From assembly GCA_028023455.1 (NCBI GenBank), contig JAQFVV010000018.1, forward strand, positions 9,628,771 through 9,692,770: 64,000 nt of DNA. Direction: 5' to 3'. The notes below the pieces were generated by a model. It was not told the origin of the DNA. It searched no databases and saw nothing but the letters and a program-made list of their open reading frames with translations. The position numbers and the translations under genes are program-made. Shown here one piece after another: positions 34,790 through 46,993 of the stretch. The stretch is from Epiperipatus broadwayi (lineage: Eukaryota; Onychophora; Udeonychophora; Euonychophora; Peripatidae). Every line of letters starts with the position of its first letter. The first letter of the stretch is position 1.

Positions 34790-34990
34790 GTGGCACAATA
34801 TGTAGTATATTTTGAACTCAAGCCTCAAATTCGAGGCTCAGGCAATTGCCACAATAAGTTTAAGTAAAGAAGTATTACTCTCATTTTTAAATAAAAAAAA
34901 TATTTACACTCAGAATATATTTCTAATAATGTGATTCAAAAATGTAAACATTTTCATTTACATGTAAATTTATCTTAATTATCTTGGCAT
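34790..34990. repeat. Third relative of the 32.8-33.2 kb repeat
   Basis: TTGCCACAATAAGTTTAAGTAAAGAAGTATTACTCTC...AAAATATTTACACTCAGAATATATTTCTAATAATGTGATTCAAAAATGTAAACATTTTCAT parallels 32970-33085. A short dyad (AGCCTCAAATTCGAGGCT) lies just before it. Confidence 0.55.
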
Positions 34991-36689
34991 ATTGGCACCT
35001 CTGCAATGAAGCATCTTTGTGCTCCGCACAATCTGCACACCCACACATGGTGGTCCTGTATATCTCAACTCTAATTCCCAGATGTGTGGATAGTTATTTT
35101 CTTCCCATTTAACAAAATACTTAAATGCCTAACTCCCTCCACTTTTCCAAGATATTCATTATTTTTTATTTTTAAATTTCACCCTCTCTAATAATTCCTA
35201 ATAATTTAGACTTTTTCTCAATGATAATTAATTTTTATGTCAATTTTTATTCCTGCAAAGATCTCATATAACAACTCCATATTCTTTACACTATTTGCAA
35301 AAAAACACCAACTTTTTTTATATTAGTCAATTAGACAGCAGTGATATCTGCATTCATAGCGCAAGCAATAAAAAAATTACCAACACAATATTATTTGATT
35401 CTTTCAGCTTATTATAATAAATAAGAGCATTTCTTTTCTATTTTTTTAACTTTAGCGCCATCTATTTTAACAACTGCAATACCATTTTCTGACTTACGCT
35501 TTATGAAAACTGGAGCAAATGCAGTTATGTATTGAACAAAAACTTTTAAATTCTTTTTAGCTAATAGTCTAACATTAAAAAACAAACAAGGTTTTGAACT
35601 CAAATCAATCTGTTTTTGTAGTTATATAACATTTTAGGGAGAATATGTTTTAGTAGCCTCAGTTCTATTCTAATTATAAGTACTGTGCCTTATTTTTTCT
35701 TTGCTAGTAATGTTAATAACAAAACAGTATTACTTATTTCTTTCAGCTTACTATAGAAAACGAAAGTAATAATAAATATCAGATTATTTTACAATTAAAT
35801 TAAAATGAATTTTTTTAATACTTTAAGCGGAAATAATTTCAATTTAATAGTTCCCCGTGCCCTTTTTATATCTGAATATAAATACAATATTAACAGCATG
35901 AGTTTTTTATACAATCTTTTTTTATTTATTTAACAATAATAACACCACCCTGACGTTTAAAAAAGTACACTGCTTGTTTATTACTTTATATTTATTTAAT
36001 TTAAATAAGCTTTATTAGCAGGGGGGGGGTAAATTTAAATTGCACCTCAAAATTCTTAATCTGTGATTATGCTTTCTGCTTTACTATTTTTTTGAGGATG
36101 GAGAGTTCTTTGCTTATTTCTGATGTTTTTATCTTGTACTATTTTTTAAATATAATAAAGTTCTTATTATGTATGATGGCAGTATTTACTTCAAGTCAAA
36201 GAGTTTTGAAAGTTAAATCTGTACAATGTTTGTATGCTACTGCCCTCTATTAAACTTCTCGAAAAGCTTAATTGATTTTTTTTTAAATCTAATATTTTAC
36301 TATGGAAAAATAATATTCAAAATATTAATCTAACAAATTAAGTTCAGAACTAATTACAATTTAATAAAAGACAATCATATAGCAGCAAAAAACATGCCAT
36401 TCACTAACTATAATATATATGATATAATAATATATATTTATTTTTTTACACTTTTAGCTGCCTAGTAATATTTTTTTTAAAAGTTATAATTGACAAAAAT
36501 AAATTATATTAATTATTCCATATATATATGCACATGTATAAAGATCCATTTTCTCAATAGTATATACTATTTTCATACAATTATGTAATTCTAACCAATT
36601 TGTAATGTTAAAGTTAATCTGAAAAGATAAATCAAACTATAAGAAAGTCTTAATGTAATGAGTCAACTTTCCGCAGATCACTGCAGAAC
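34991..36689. other. AT-rich spacer, nothing recognised
   Basis: Contains a G-run at about 36022-36030 and AT-rich low complexity. No recognisable gene or repeat. Confidence 0.4.
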
Positions 36690-37140
36690 ATGCTCCTTAA
36701 GTCATATACAAAATTTCATGCCCTGCTCCATCTTGTATTTCTGTTTATTATGATGAATCTCACCCTAAATTGATGAAAATTGTCAGCACACATATTTATA
36801 CAATAAAGCTAAATAAAATTAGGGATACAGGTCAATCTTTTTCAATCATGAGCTTACTATAGGTCACATCGTTTTACCCTCCAATGTAAGAACAATATGT
36901 TCTGAGAGGAATGATAGGAAAAGAAAATATAAAGAATCTTGGGTTATTGCAAGGGATCCACATTCTATCAATAAAGAGATAACTGTGTACTATTATCAAA
37001 AAAATGGAACATCTAATTGATTCATACATATTGGATCACACTAATATAAAAGCATATTTTTAACTGTGCATTCTTACTTGGCACTATGATTCTAGCAATA
37101 ATCTGCTGAAAGCTGTCTCAGTGCATTTAAGACTTTTTTA
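36690..37140 (+). pseudogene. Penelope-like element, GIY-YIG endonuclease remnant 1
   Basis: Translation from about 36700 reads VIYKISCPAPSCISVYYDES, the N-terminal layout of the GIY-YIG endonuclease that ends Penelope-like reverse transcriptases (YKI-x-C ... C-x-x-x-YIGE[ST]). After frame changes, CSERNDRKRKYKESWVIA follows at about 36900-36960. Both parts, and the downstream non-coding CTATGATTCTAGCAATAATCTGC, align with the second copy at 55765-56200. Stops and frameshifts make it a pseudogene. The RT domain is absent. The canonical IG of YIG is not kept. Confidence 0.7.
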
Positions 37141-37689
37141 TAGTTGATTTATCTTTTCAGATTAACTTAAAGATGTATTTATATTAATTTGTCTAATATA
37201 GATATATTTTTTTTTATATAGACAAAATTTTGTTCTTTTTTTTTTTTTGTCTATTCATGTAACTATTTTTATATACTCTATGAAAACATATCTATATGCA
37301 CAAAAATTTGCATTTTTATATACATGTATACATACATTTTTGCATATATCCTTAAATATATTCTACAAATTAGAAATTAATTTTCAGCATAAAAGTAAAA
37401 ACAGATAATAAAAAAGTTATATAAAATATAACTTCAACTGAAGAATAAATTAAGTTTACATTTGAAAATAAATAATAATACATTTTTTAGGTATTTTTAA
37501 CTCACATCACAAAGAAACCATTAATGACAAACAACTGTAACAACATTAGTGTATAGAACATAAATCAAATACAGAATATATTACAATCAAATGCTAATAT
37601 AAATTATAAATTGAAACAGTTTAATTACAATAATAAATACAGCCATAAATAATCATTAATTAGGAAGAAATACAGAAAATAATGAAAGA
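37141..37689. other. AT-rich spacer, nothing recognised
   Basis: Poly-T runs (about 37208-37248). No coding or organised repeat signal. Confidence 0.4.
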
Positions 37690-37985
37690 AGTTTCTATCT
37701 AATAATGACATAATGTAAATTGTTAAATTTCCACAGGCGTCATTAATAAAAATCATATGATTAGTACTTTAAAGTGATTAATAAAAATCGTCCTGCTCTC
37801 AGTTCCAAATGCTTCAGATTTGCCTATACATATAGTTTGGGTGAAAAAGATAGAGTGGATCCATTCTATCTTTTAAAAAGACTTTATCTTGTTTTTGGAA
37901 ATGAGAGTATTCAGTTTAAATAGTGTTTCATCTTTAAAGCGCATGTGCCATGGTTTAAGCTACATTATTATTTATAAATAACATT
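37690..37985 (-). repeat. MITE family A, copy 3
   Basis: The reverse complement follows 22280-22500 in order: GCACATGCGC, TACTCTCATTTCCAAAAACAAGATAAAGTCTTT, AAAAGATAGAATGGATCCACTCTATC, CACCCAAAC, GGCAAATCTGAAG, ATTTGGAACTGAGAG, then TTAATCACTTTAAA and AATGACGCCTG. The internal dyad GATAGAGTGGATCCATTCTATC is nearly perfect here. Confidence 0.75.
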
Positions 37986-40030
37986 TATTTAAGTAATTAA
38001 AAACAACATTAAAAAAAAATACTTAAGATAAAAATGTAATCAATCAAAAAGTTAAAATATGAAATACATAGAAATAAAAACAAATCATAAGAAATAGTTA
38101 ATAAAATTAATAATAATATAAATAAAATGAAAATTATAATAAATAAAAAAAAGTATAATATTTCAATTAAACAAATATAAAAATAATGCATATTTTTTTA
38201 GAACACCTTAGTTCATTAATGGAACTTTCCCGTAATGAGCAGTCTGTTGGGGGCACAAAGTCCTTCCTTAGCAGATTGTCCATGTGATCAAGAGTCTATA
38301 CCAATTGAATTATAAACATTTTTTTTAAAAATGTAGCAAGTATAGCTTCCGAATATGAATAAACAAATATTAATGCAGTTCTTAATTCTAACTAAAATAC
38401 CATGTTCGAATTCTTATGAGAAATTGGCCAATATAAAATAACATTTGGCGACGTCTAAAATAACACATTTTTTGGTTCCATTGCAACTTCTGGAATCCGC
38501 AGTTCCATTGGAATAAATAATACCTTTTCATTTCTTTCTTTAAGAAGAAGTATATTTAAGAACAAACTTAAATTAATTTGAAAACATAAGCAACAATTAT
38601 TTTCTGCTAGCATTACAACGCATAGCAAATATCCTTTGTGAATTATTTCAGCAAACTATTTTCTTTTAAAACAATTAATTAAATTTCTTAATAATCATTT
38701 ATCATATTTAAGTTATCTCACAATTAGTAGAGCAATTAATATCGCAGTATATATTATTCACTTAAAGTTAAAATAATTTATAATTTTCGATTTAATATTT
38801 CAATTTTCTTCTTTTAAAAATAACAGACACAAATGAAGAATAGATTAGTACAATGTTCTGCATAAAATGAAGAATAGATTAGTACAATGTTCTGCATAAT
38901 TCTATGAATTAATGCTAATAAACACATCACCTGGCTTCTTTTAGAAGTTATTTTTAAACATAAATGATGAAATTCGGTTATAACAAATAAATTACTTTTC
39001 CATGTTAGTAGTTAAATTAGAGTTCAAAGTGAATTATGGGTAATAAAAAGTAGGGTACCTTTAAGTAGTTTAACACAACATTGTAGATTCAAATAACTAT
39101 AAGATTAATACTTTACACTTTGAAAATAAAATAAAATAATTATAAAAAAATTATTACTTATGGTTAAAAATTGCAGTGCACAGAAGACTTTCAGAGATGA
39201 TGGAGTGAGCTGGTCAGACAGATGGGTCAGACCTTAAACAATGAGGATTTCTGCTATAATACCCCTTTTGACATATGTTAAAAGTTAATTACATCACCAC
39301 CCCCACCCCCCTGAACAAGTGTCCTCTATGGCAATTGAAATAATTAACACCAGGAACTAATTGAGAACATTATGTAATTTTAACCTATATTATTTAAAAT
39401 TAAACACAAATAATTTTAAGTAAGTTGAAGAAAAGGTCAATGTAAACAATTTTCTTATTAATTTAAGAAAATTAATATAAAAGAAAAAAAGATAATAAAT
39501 TATATTTCATTCTTTTTTAAAATAACACATTCCCTTTCTTAAACTTAGTTTATCAGAAGTATTATAATTAAATATTTAACCCTTTATTGTTTAGATTTAA
39601 TTAATATTTATTCATTAAAGGTTTAACTGATTTTAACAATTATCTTGGTTATTAAAACCAAGAAACTTAAATTTATCCATGCACACACACACACATATGT
39701 ACGCAGAGGCAGAGACATTTCTAATTAATAATTTAACTTGTTAACTTATTTAAACAATGATATATTAATTAATAAGTATTATTTTTGAAAATATATTTTA
39801 TTCTTAAAACAAATTGACTAAATAGGAATTTAATCTAATTATTTTATGACTTAAATTATAGTAAAATAATTATATTATTAAATAATTATACTTTAACCTT
39901 TAACTCTCTTTCAGTAATATTTATAATTTTAATTATAAAGTTAATTCTTCTTATTCACTTTCCGTTTTTATCAAACATACTTTAATTTTTATTTTATATA
40001 GCGCTATGTTTTATAAACTGTAATATTAAT
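37986..40030. other. AT-rich spacer with a short tandem duplication
   Basis: No gene recognised. It includes the 34-bp duplication at 38831-38898, listed separately, a (CA)n stretch near 39684-39696 and a C-rich run near 39297-39311. Confidence 0.4.
38831..38898. repeat. Perfect tandem duplication, 2 x 34 bp
   Basis: AAATGAAGAATAGATTAGTA... occurs at 38831-38864 and again without change at 38865-38898. Perfect identity implies a recent slippage or repair event. Confidence 0.95.
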
Positions 40031-40167
40031 AATCAGCCATAAACCTAATGCACATGCACTTTGTGGATTTTTAACTATAAATGAATCTTGTGTTTGGAAG
40101 TGAGAGTATTCATTCATTTATAGTTAAAAATCCATAAAGCACATGTGCATTAGCTTTATGGCTGATT
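40031..40167. repeat. Hairpin-like derivative of MITE family A
   Basis: Arms of about 55 bp: AATCAGCCATAAACCTAATG ... TTTTTAACTATAAATGAAT against ATTCATTTATAGTTAAAAA ... AGCTTTATGGCTGATT. They pair nearly completely around a loop of about 26 bp. The left arm, with upstream TTTTATATAGCGCTATG from about 39995, equals the start of the 22.2-kb copy. The loop keeps TGTTTGGAAGTGAGAGTATT of the family. So both ends of the family survive here while the middle is lost. Confidence 0.85.
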
Positions 40168-41080
40168 ATCAAACATACTTAACTAAATATTAACTTTAAT
40201 AATTTTTTTTACACTTACAAATTATTACTTATTTTATATTCATTAAAACAAAATAAAGTAAGTATATTTTCATTTAAGTTGGATATCATGACTTATACAG
40301 ATTCAGCTATGATCCCTTTTATTTGTTATTTATCCATTACTATTTTTTTAAATATTAATAAACAGCACAGATCGTTTCATTAAGACATTCACTAAGAACA
40401 ATATGCAAAAGCACAGGGGTACAGTATATACTTTCTTCTTCTCATTATTAGCAATAATTTGTCAAACAAATATCTTTTTACATAGCTGATGCTATGACAT
40501 ATGAAAAAAAAAATCACTTTTCTAAATGAAATCTAACATAAATTTATATTACTTAAAAGTTTCCCCCCTTATGTACTTCAAGCTGTGAAACTAAAAAAAA
40601 ACTTATTTACTATTATTTTTGTATCATTAAAGATTTTTTAAGGATTTTTAATCAATATATAATTGAAATTGGCCTGGTATTCATATTTATACCTGATAAA
40701 CCATGTTGGGCACCACTTATTAAATATATATTGTACCAGAAAAACTTAGAGTGGGGAATGGAAAATAAAGTGGTTAACAGGTTTATCTGGGCATAACTGC
40801 TGAGATATTCTTGACTTCGTTTAAGGAGAAGCCATAGTACATCACATCACATAGAAAATTTATTTACCATGATCAAAAATGGATGAGGATGATGATTTGC
40901 ACTGACTAGATTCAGGGAGAAACAAGAAATCTTAAATATTGTTCAGACAATTGAGAAATGAAAGCACTAAGACAAACATCAGCCAAATTAAGTTTAAACA
41001 ATTTTTAAATTTTATTTAAGAGAAATATAAAATATAAAGTAAAAGTTTATAATACAACAAATAGGGTTATATCAGGTGTG
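40168..41080. other. AT-rich spacer, nothing recognised
   Basis: No coding or repeat signal recognised. Confidence 0.4.
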
Positions 41081-42400
41081 TACCAGAAATAATAAAATTC
41101 ACCGCTCTGGCGGACAGACTAATTTTGTAATAGCGAATTAAAAAAGGAGGGAACAAATTTCTTTCAGCTGACAATTCACCTACCACACTGGTTTCCTTAT
41201 TCAAAGATATGAAAACAATACGATCTTGAAATAAATCAATGAAACAGTGCCGCCGAGCATTTCTTGGCCTGGAAAAATGTGTTAGGACTAAGAACGTCAT
41301 ATTTCCGGTAGAACAGCCCATGATATATCACGTTTAAGATAATGCATGGTTGATTTACCCCAAGAACAAAAATAAATAAATAAATATGTTGGAGTATAAA
41401 TTATAAAATGGGAGGAAATTTACATCTCCAATTCAATGAAATAATAAAATTAGAAAGTAACCCAATGTAAATGATTTCAAATTAATAAAATATTAAATCT
41501 ATGATTAAAGGAAAATAGACATTTAAAACTGGTGAATCCCCAATCAAACGATTGGCCAAAACTAATCTGAGAATAATAATTAGAGGTCTCAGTAGGAGAC
41601 AAGTAAATAATTAGAAAACCAGTTACGGCTGCCCAAGCATTTCAAGAAAGTGAAATAATTATAATTACAAATAAATTGACAAAGCAAGTTCTTAGTATAC
41701 ACTCTGATAAAATTTAAAGCAACACATAAAAGACAAAATAAATCTAGCAAGCAAAACAAATGTTGACCTAGATTTTTATAAGTTAGTTTATCAGAGAGTG
41801 CATATGAGTAGAAAATATTAAGACATTAAATACTTTAGCAGAAAGAAACTTTCTTTCACTATAATTTACAAAGGGGATTAATATTATCTTCCTGCTGGAG
41901 ATTTATAAAATTACAAAGAACAACAATTCCAGTTTCCTATTTCAGAGACATAAACACAAATACAGTCTTGTAGGAAATCAACAAAACCAGAATGGATGAG
42001 CACACTCATTTATGGACTAATGAGGTCATAATGCCATAGGACTGCTGCATGTTATACTATGTTTAAAGCAAACACAATTTATTTCCGACAAGACAAGAAA
42101 AAAATATGATTACGATCTTACGTAATCTAGAAAAGAAAAAACAAAATCTCCAACTATGGTAAACCAGAACAATAAACATGATAAACTGCCAGCCAAAAGA
42201 TTTTGCAGTTTGCAAAAGCACAAACACAGTATTTTAAATCAATTATTGGACAATAAAATAAATACAGGTGAGCAAATTAAAATTATGCAAGACTGCTAAA
42301 GTATTTAGAAAAAGTTAGGCATATAAATAGAGATATATTAAGCATATAAAAATATAAACTCACTAGACACTCTCCGATAAATAAAATTGAAAACAAACTT
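41081..42400. repeat. Diverged direct duplication, period about 790 bp
   Basis: 41090-41340 parallels 41880-42065. Shared blocks include AGAxAxxATAAAATT, CAGTTTCCT/TGGTTTCCT, AxATAxxACAATACxxTCTTG, AAATCAA and a terminal ATGTTATACTATGTTTAA/ATGATATATCACGTTTAA. CACTCTGATAAAATTTAAA near 41701 is echoed by CACTCTCCGATAAATAAAATT near 42368. An 84-codon minus-strand open frame (41067-41321) lies in the first unit but is not conserved in the second, so it is probably not a gene. Confidence 0.5.
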
Positions 42401-42425
42401 GGAATCTTAAAACTAAGATTCCAAG
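42398..42425. repeat. Small perfect inverted repeat
   Basis: CTTGGAATCTTA - AAAC - TAAGATTCCAAG, a 12-bp perfect stem. It is isolated, with no terminator context that applies to this genome. Confidence 0.8.
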
Positions 42426-45261
42426 ACACACTACAAAATACAATGAAAAACAAATACAGTTAATAAATAGGAGGTTAAATAATTATTAAGGTTATAGATT
42501 TATTTTGAGATTGAGCAGAGATTTATCTAAAGAATATACCCTAGAAAGAATAAAAAGAAAATATTTATGGTAAAACAAAGTTCGCATAGTTTCAAAGAGT
42601 GCGCACTTTTATTTAAGTTTATATTTCAGGTGTTCCATCCTTTTATAGTGGCAAGTGTAGAGGCATTGAGGATTTGGTTTATTTTAGACTTTCATAGTAT
42701 GATGGAAGAACAGCTGGCAGATGTGTCTCCATCTTGGTTTAAGTTAGCAACATATATTGTTGATTACAAAATGTACAGTAGTATATTTTGACATCTTGTG
42801 AAGAAACCAAAATCTTTTAACAACTACAAATTTTTAAAAGATATTAAATGTCTGACAGCCAATAGTACAGTATGAATCTCAGCAGACTATAATCAAAGTG
42901 TGAAATGAATACTGAATTTCACTTTGAAGCAGCATGTTAGCCAAGAATAAAAAAATTATTGTCCCAAAATTTGTGGGGTTATTTATACCACACTACATTC
43001 CCGCATAAACTTTTCTTGTTTTCGAATTCTATGCCTTAGGGCAGGACAAATCTCAATCTCCCCCAAAACTAATTAGGAATTATAACCAGGGATTGTTTTA
43101 AATAAAAACAACAACACAAAATTAAATCTCCGCTTTTAGAATTAACTTAGAAATGATTAAAATAATAGAGACAGGAACGTAATTAACAAGTTTATCTGTT
43201 TTTAATCATTTGATTAAAAAAAAGTAAAACAAGCTGTAAAAGAAAACTATTTTATTTTATAAAAAAATATATATGTATTTTAAACATAAACGAATATGTG
43301 TTTTAATACATGTACTCTTATTAAAAAAATAATTTTTTTTAATAGTTTTAAATTTTAAAAAAATTAGTTTTATTTTTAGTGAAGCGAGACTTTTGAATCG
43401 GATACTATCCAGTTCAATATATATATATATTGTAACTGTACAAAATGTACAACTCACATGCAAATCACCCAAGAGCAATTTTCATGGGATCTCCACATCC
43501 TGACATCACAGGATAAACAAAATTTTTTTTATAAGATCAAGACACTTGAGCCTCACTGTCATATTCTAATTAAATTATTGATTACAAAATAATGACAACT
43601 AAAAGATAATGAGACATTGCAACTTATTTATGTAGATACATTATTTAATACTCATGATAGCATAATTTGATTGCCCTGTTAATTTTAAAACAAGTTAGTA
43701 TGATTAGTTATTTATTTTATGGATTCAATATTAAGTTTATGCGAGATCATAGAATATGGTATAATACATTTTTAAATATTTCTTAACAGATATACATTTG
43801 TTACATAGATTAATGACCACAAGCAATTATAATTCTAGTTTTAAGATTAAATAATGCTACAGTTTGAGGATACTCTAATTTATTAACTATTTAAATAACT
43901 GAATGATCATAAACTTTTAAGCTGTAAGGCAGGTAAGTAATTAAATGCTATATAAGCAAATGTAAGATGTAGGAAAACATCTACATTACATTATTTATGA
44001 ATAAACAAATACATGTGAACTAGGAACACACTACATGATAGGAATTTGCATTTATAATGCACTATTGTACAATACTAAACATAAGAGGGACTGTCAGAGG
44101 CAAACAGTATCATCCAAGACAAGTACAAAAAACAAAGCAGAAGATATATGGTAGGAATGTCCATCTACCACACATTACTAAATAAAACAATGAATGTAAG
44201 AGCTAGGCAATGCCAATCAGCATTACAATCATTTATGAATAAATAAAATATATACAAATAAATCTCATACAAAAACAAAACAGTCCAAAATAAAGTTATA
44301 GCAGTTTACTTACATCAATACACTCAATTATCCTTCCTCAAAACTGGATGGTAATTTGCTTAAAACGGTAAATTATTAAAAGAGAATATTAATTTATTCT
44401 GACTATGCAGCCAATTTTAATTTGGCAGGAAGTGGAAATGACTGGTTTTAAAATACTAAATCTTTAAAAGCATGGCTAAGGATTGCAATAACAAGCTAGT
44501 CACTTTAGATAAAAACTTTATTCTTCTTTTAGATTTACACCAACTAAATTGGGGCATGATAAAATAAAATGGCAATCCTTTTTCATACTAGTTATAAAGA
44601 TATTTACAAATCAATAAATAATAATATGTTATAAAATAAATTTCATTATAATGGAGATAAACCTGTAATATTAGTAATAGAAATTTATACCAAGATATTT
44701 TTAAAGTTCATACCCATTCCCTTTCATTACTAAGAATCGAAGCTTGGACTTCAGGTATTGTTATACTTTTAATGGACTTTGTTTATCCATAGCTATAGTA
44801 GCTGTAGGTTTTAATCAGGCAGTATTGGATGATAGTTTACTTGTTTGTTGATGGCTGTTTTCTCACCATAGCAGTAGACACTCATAATGGACACAACACT
44901 ACATTATCTGATGGCTCCTTTCCATACTTCTCTATAGATCTTCAGCCTGCACTTTACCAGCTAGCAAGAGTGAAGCAGATTGTGGCTTCTCTACTCTATT
45001 GTTGTATTTTTCAATACTAGGTAAAATAACTATACTGAGAACACAATCAGAAATATCAATGCAATAAAATCAATCATTAATCAAAGTCTTTTGCTAATAA
45101 TGCTTCAGCAGTAATCAATAATAAATACTTCAGCAATCAAAGTATATCTTAAGTACAATGACTTATAACCCATATTTATAGTTTCTGAAGTTGGCTTACC
45201 AGCAAAACTTGATCCATCATCTATCATTTCAATCCATCAATCTATTGGAGAGACGTAATAT
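42426..45261. other. AT-rich spacer, weak repeat near 44 kb
   Basis: No gene recognised. GTAAGATGTAGG...TTACATTATTTATGAATAAACAAAT at about 43961 is repeated in diverged form at about 44198 (GTAAGAGCTAGG...ATTACAATCATTTATGAATAAATAAAAT), a period of about 240 bp. Two open frames of 63-74 codons (42567-42791, 44829-45020) show no recognisable motif. Confidence 0.4.
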
Positions 45262-45946
45262 TGCAATGTTTTCTGCCGACTACTAATAAGCACATAAACT
45301 AAATAATTTCAACTACCAATAAATTAACAATAACAAATGTTTATTTACAACAAGGCAACCTTAATATATTAGGGTTACATATATACTCTTAATATACAGG
45401 CCTTACAGTTAATAATAATTTAATATACGAATTACAGTACTTGATTTATGATGACAAGCTTAATATTTAGTAAAATATGCTTACATAAAACCAGCCTTGT
45501 GGCTTATGACAAATAATAATAAAGCATGGATGGCCTGTATAAGTCCCTAGGTCCACTTTGGTGCCTTCAGCAGTGGAATTCCCTGAATCACAAGTTCTGG
45601 TTTCGCTCGGCATGCCATCTTCTGGTTACGCTGCTATCTCATGACAATTTTTTGTTCTAACTGGAACTTATATACTGCTTTTCTCATCCATGCATAGGAG
45701 TCTGGGATAACCTTGTCTTTCTTTCTGGTCTGTGTTCCAAAATGGAACTGCTATTCACTCTGCAGTCTGTGAGTTTACAACACTGAGGAGGGAGAGAAGA
45801 TAAACCGGAACTGATGTTTATTTTTATTTTTATTACTGCTAAAAGAGAATCATTGTAGTTAGATTATTTTACCTCTAAGTATTTTAAAACTTTCTATATA
45901 ATGCATTACAAATCCTTTATTTATAAGGCAATATGTACATATAATA
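45262..45946 (-). repeat. 3' LTR of the 45-kb element
   Basis: Starts TGCAATGTTTTCTGCC on the plus strand. It shares long blocks with 46994-47735 such as ACTACTAATAAGCACATAAA, ATATACAGGCCTTACAGTTA, GGCCTGTATAAGTCCCTAGG and CTTGTCTTTCTTTCTGGTCT. The right boundary is approximate, near the ATGTACATATAATAT before the C-tract. Confidence 0.8.
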
Positions 45947-46142
45947 TGTCCCCCAACTTTGGAAATTACTCTTTCCGAAGTTCAATAGAATCCTTATTGG
46001 AAAACAAACTTCATTGTTCCCTTTTCTAATCTTTTTATTTACTCAGTTATTAATCTCTTCATTTACAAATACTTTCAATAGCACCAATGTTGATTTATCA
46101 ATTCTGCACTACTTCCTAAGTGCTATATTTACTGCAAGCCTG

Positions 46143-46320
46143 GTTGATTTCTTTTTTCAAACCCACTTTCTTGCCCATTACTTAATTGGTACTACTTTTG
46201 CAGCAATCTCTGTAGATTTCTTTTTTCAAATCCACAACTTGGCCATTACTTAACCAGCACTCTTTTTGCCGCAAGCTTTGTATATTTCTTTCCGAACCCA
46301 CAAACTTTGACAAATTCATA
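46143..46320. repeat. Internal tandem repeat of the 45-kb element, about 70-bp units
   Basis: GATTTCTTTTTTCAAACCCAC...GCCCATTACTTAATTGGTACTACTTTTGCAGCAAT is followed by GATTTCTTTTTTCAAATCCAC...GGCCATTACTTAACCAGCACTCTTTTTGCCGCAAG and a third, partial unit starting TATTTCTTTCCGAACCCAC. The 79-codon plus-strand open frame across it is most likely incidental. Confidence 0.75.
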
Positions 46321-46993
46321 AATAAATCAATATAATTAAATCCATGATTAGTGCTATTGTTACTGGCTATTAAGATTTTTTTTTAAAATCTGCAGCACTG
46401 TTTACAATTTAGCTCGATTTCAATCTACAGTTATCAGATTCAATGTTTTCCTTAACCTGATTGTTTTACTCTGTCACCATGGTTACTAATGCTAACAAGC
46501 TATTTAACAATGCCATCTCAGATCCTATGCTCCCATTGTAATACACATTTTGTATTATCAAACTATTCTAGTTTTACTTTAAACTGAAGATCACAGTGTT
46601 TTCTCAAATGAGGTTACCATCGCTGTTACTATTTAAAATTTTGATTACTCTCGACTTTTCACACATTTTGTTTTTTAAACACAACAAACACAATTCTTTC
46701 ACAGCATCTATACCATTTCAACTTTCAATGATTACAAAACTATTTTCAAAATTGAACTATATAGCTTTGCTACATTTCCACCACAGCCAGAACTAATTTC
46801 CAATTAAATTTCCTATTAATGAAACCAGGACTATTTCTATTATTTCTTCTACATTCCTACAAAACACAAACAGCCATAGCTTATTATATGCCAGGAATGT
46901 TACAGAGTAAGTATAATTTTGCTTTTGAAACCCCAGTCAGCCAATTTTAAAATTTCTATCTCTAACTAGGTTCAACTTTTTTGACTGAACCAA

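Noticed and set aside
38009-38191. Membrane-protein-like open frame rich in Phe/Ile/Leu on the minus strand
   Set aside because: A product of A-rich plus-strand sequence, without start context or conservation evidence.
42567-42791. 74-codon open frame, possible host exon
   Set aside because: No recognisable family, no convincing splice boundaries, and codon use like the surrounding AT-rich DNA.
44829-45020. 63-codon open frame, possible exon or pol relic
   Set aside because: The sequence looks less biased than its neighbours but no motif could be identified. Kept only as part of the spacer.
46014-46253. 79-codon open frame in the 45-kb LTR element
   Set aside because: It lies across internal tandem repeats, on the strand opposite to the inferred element orientation, and has no domain.
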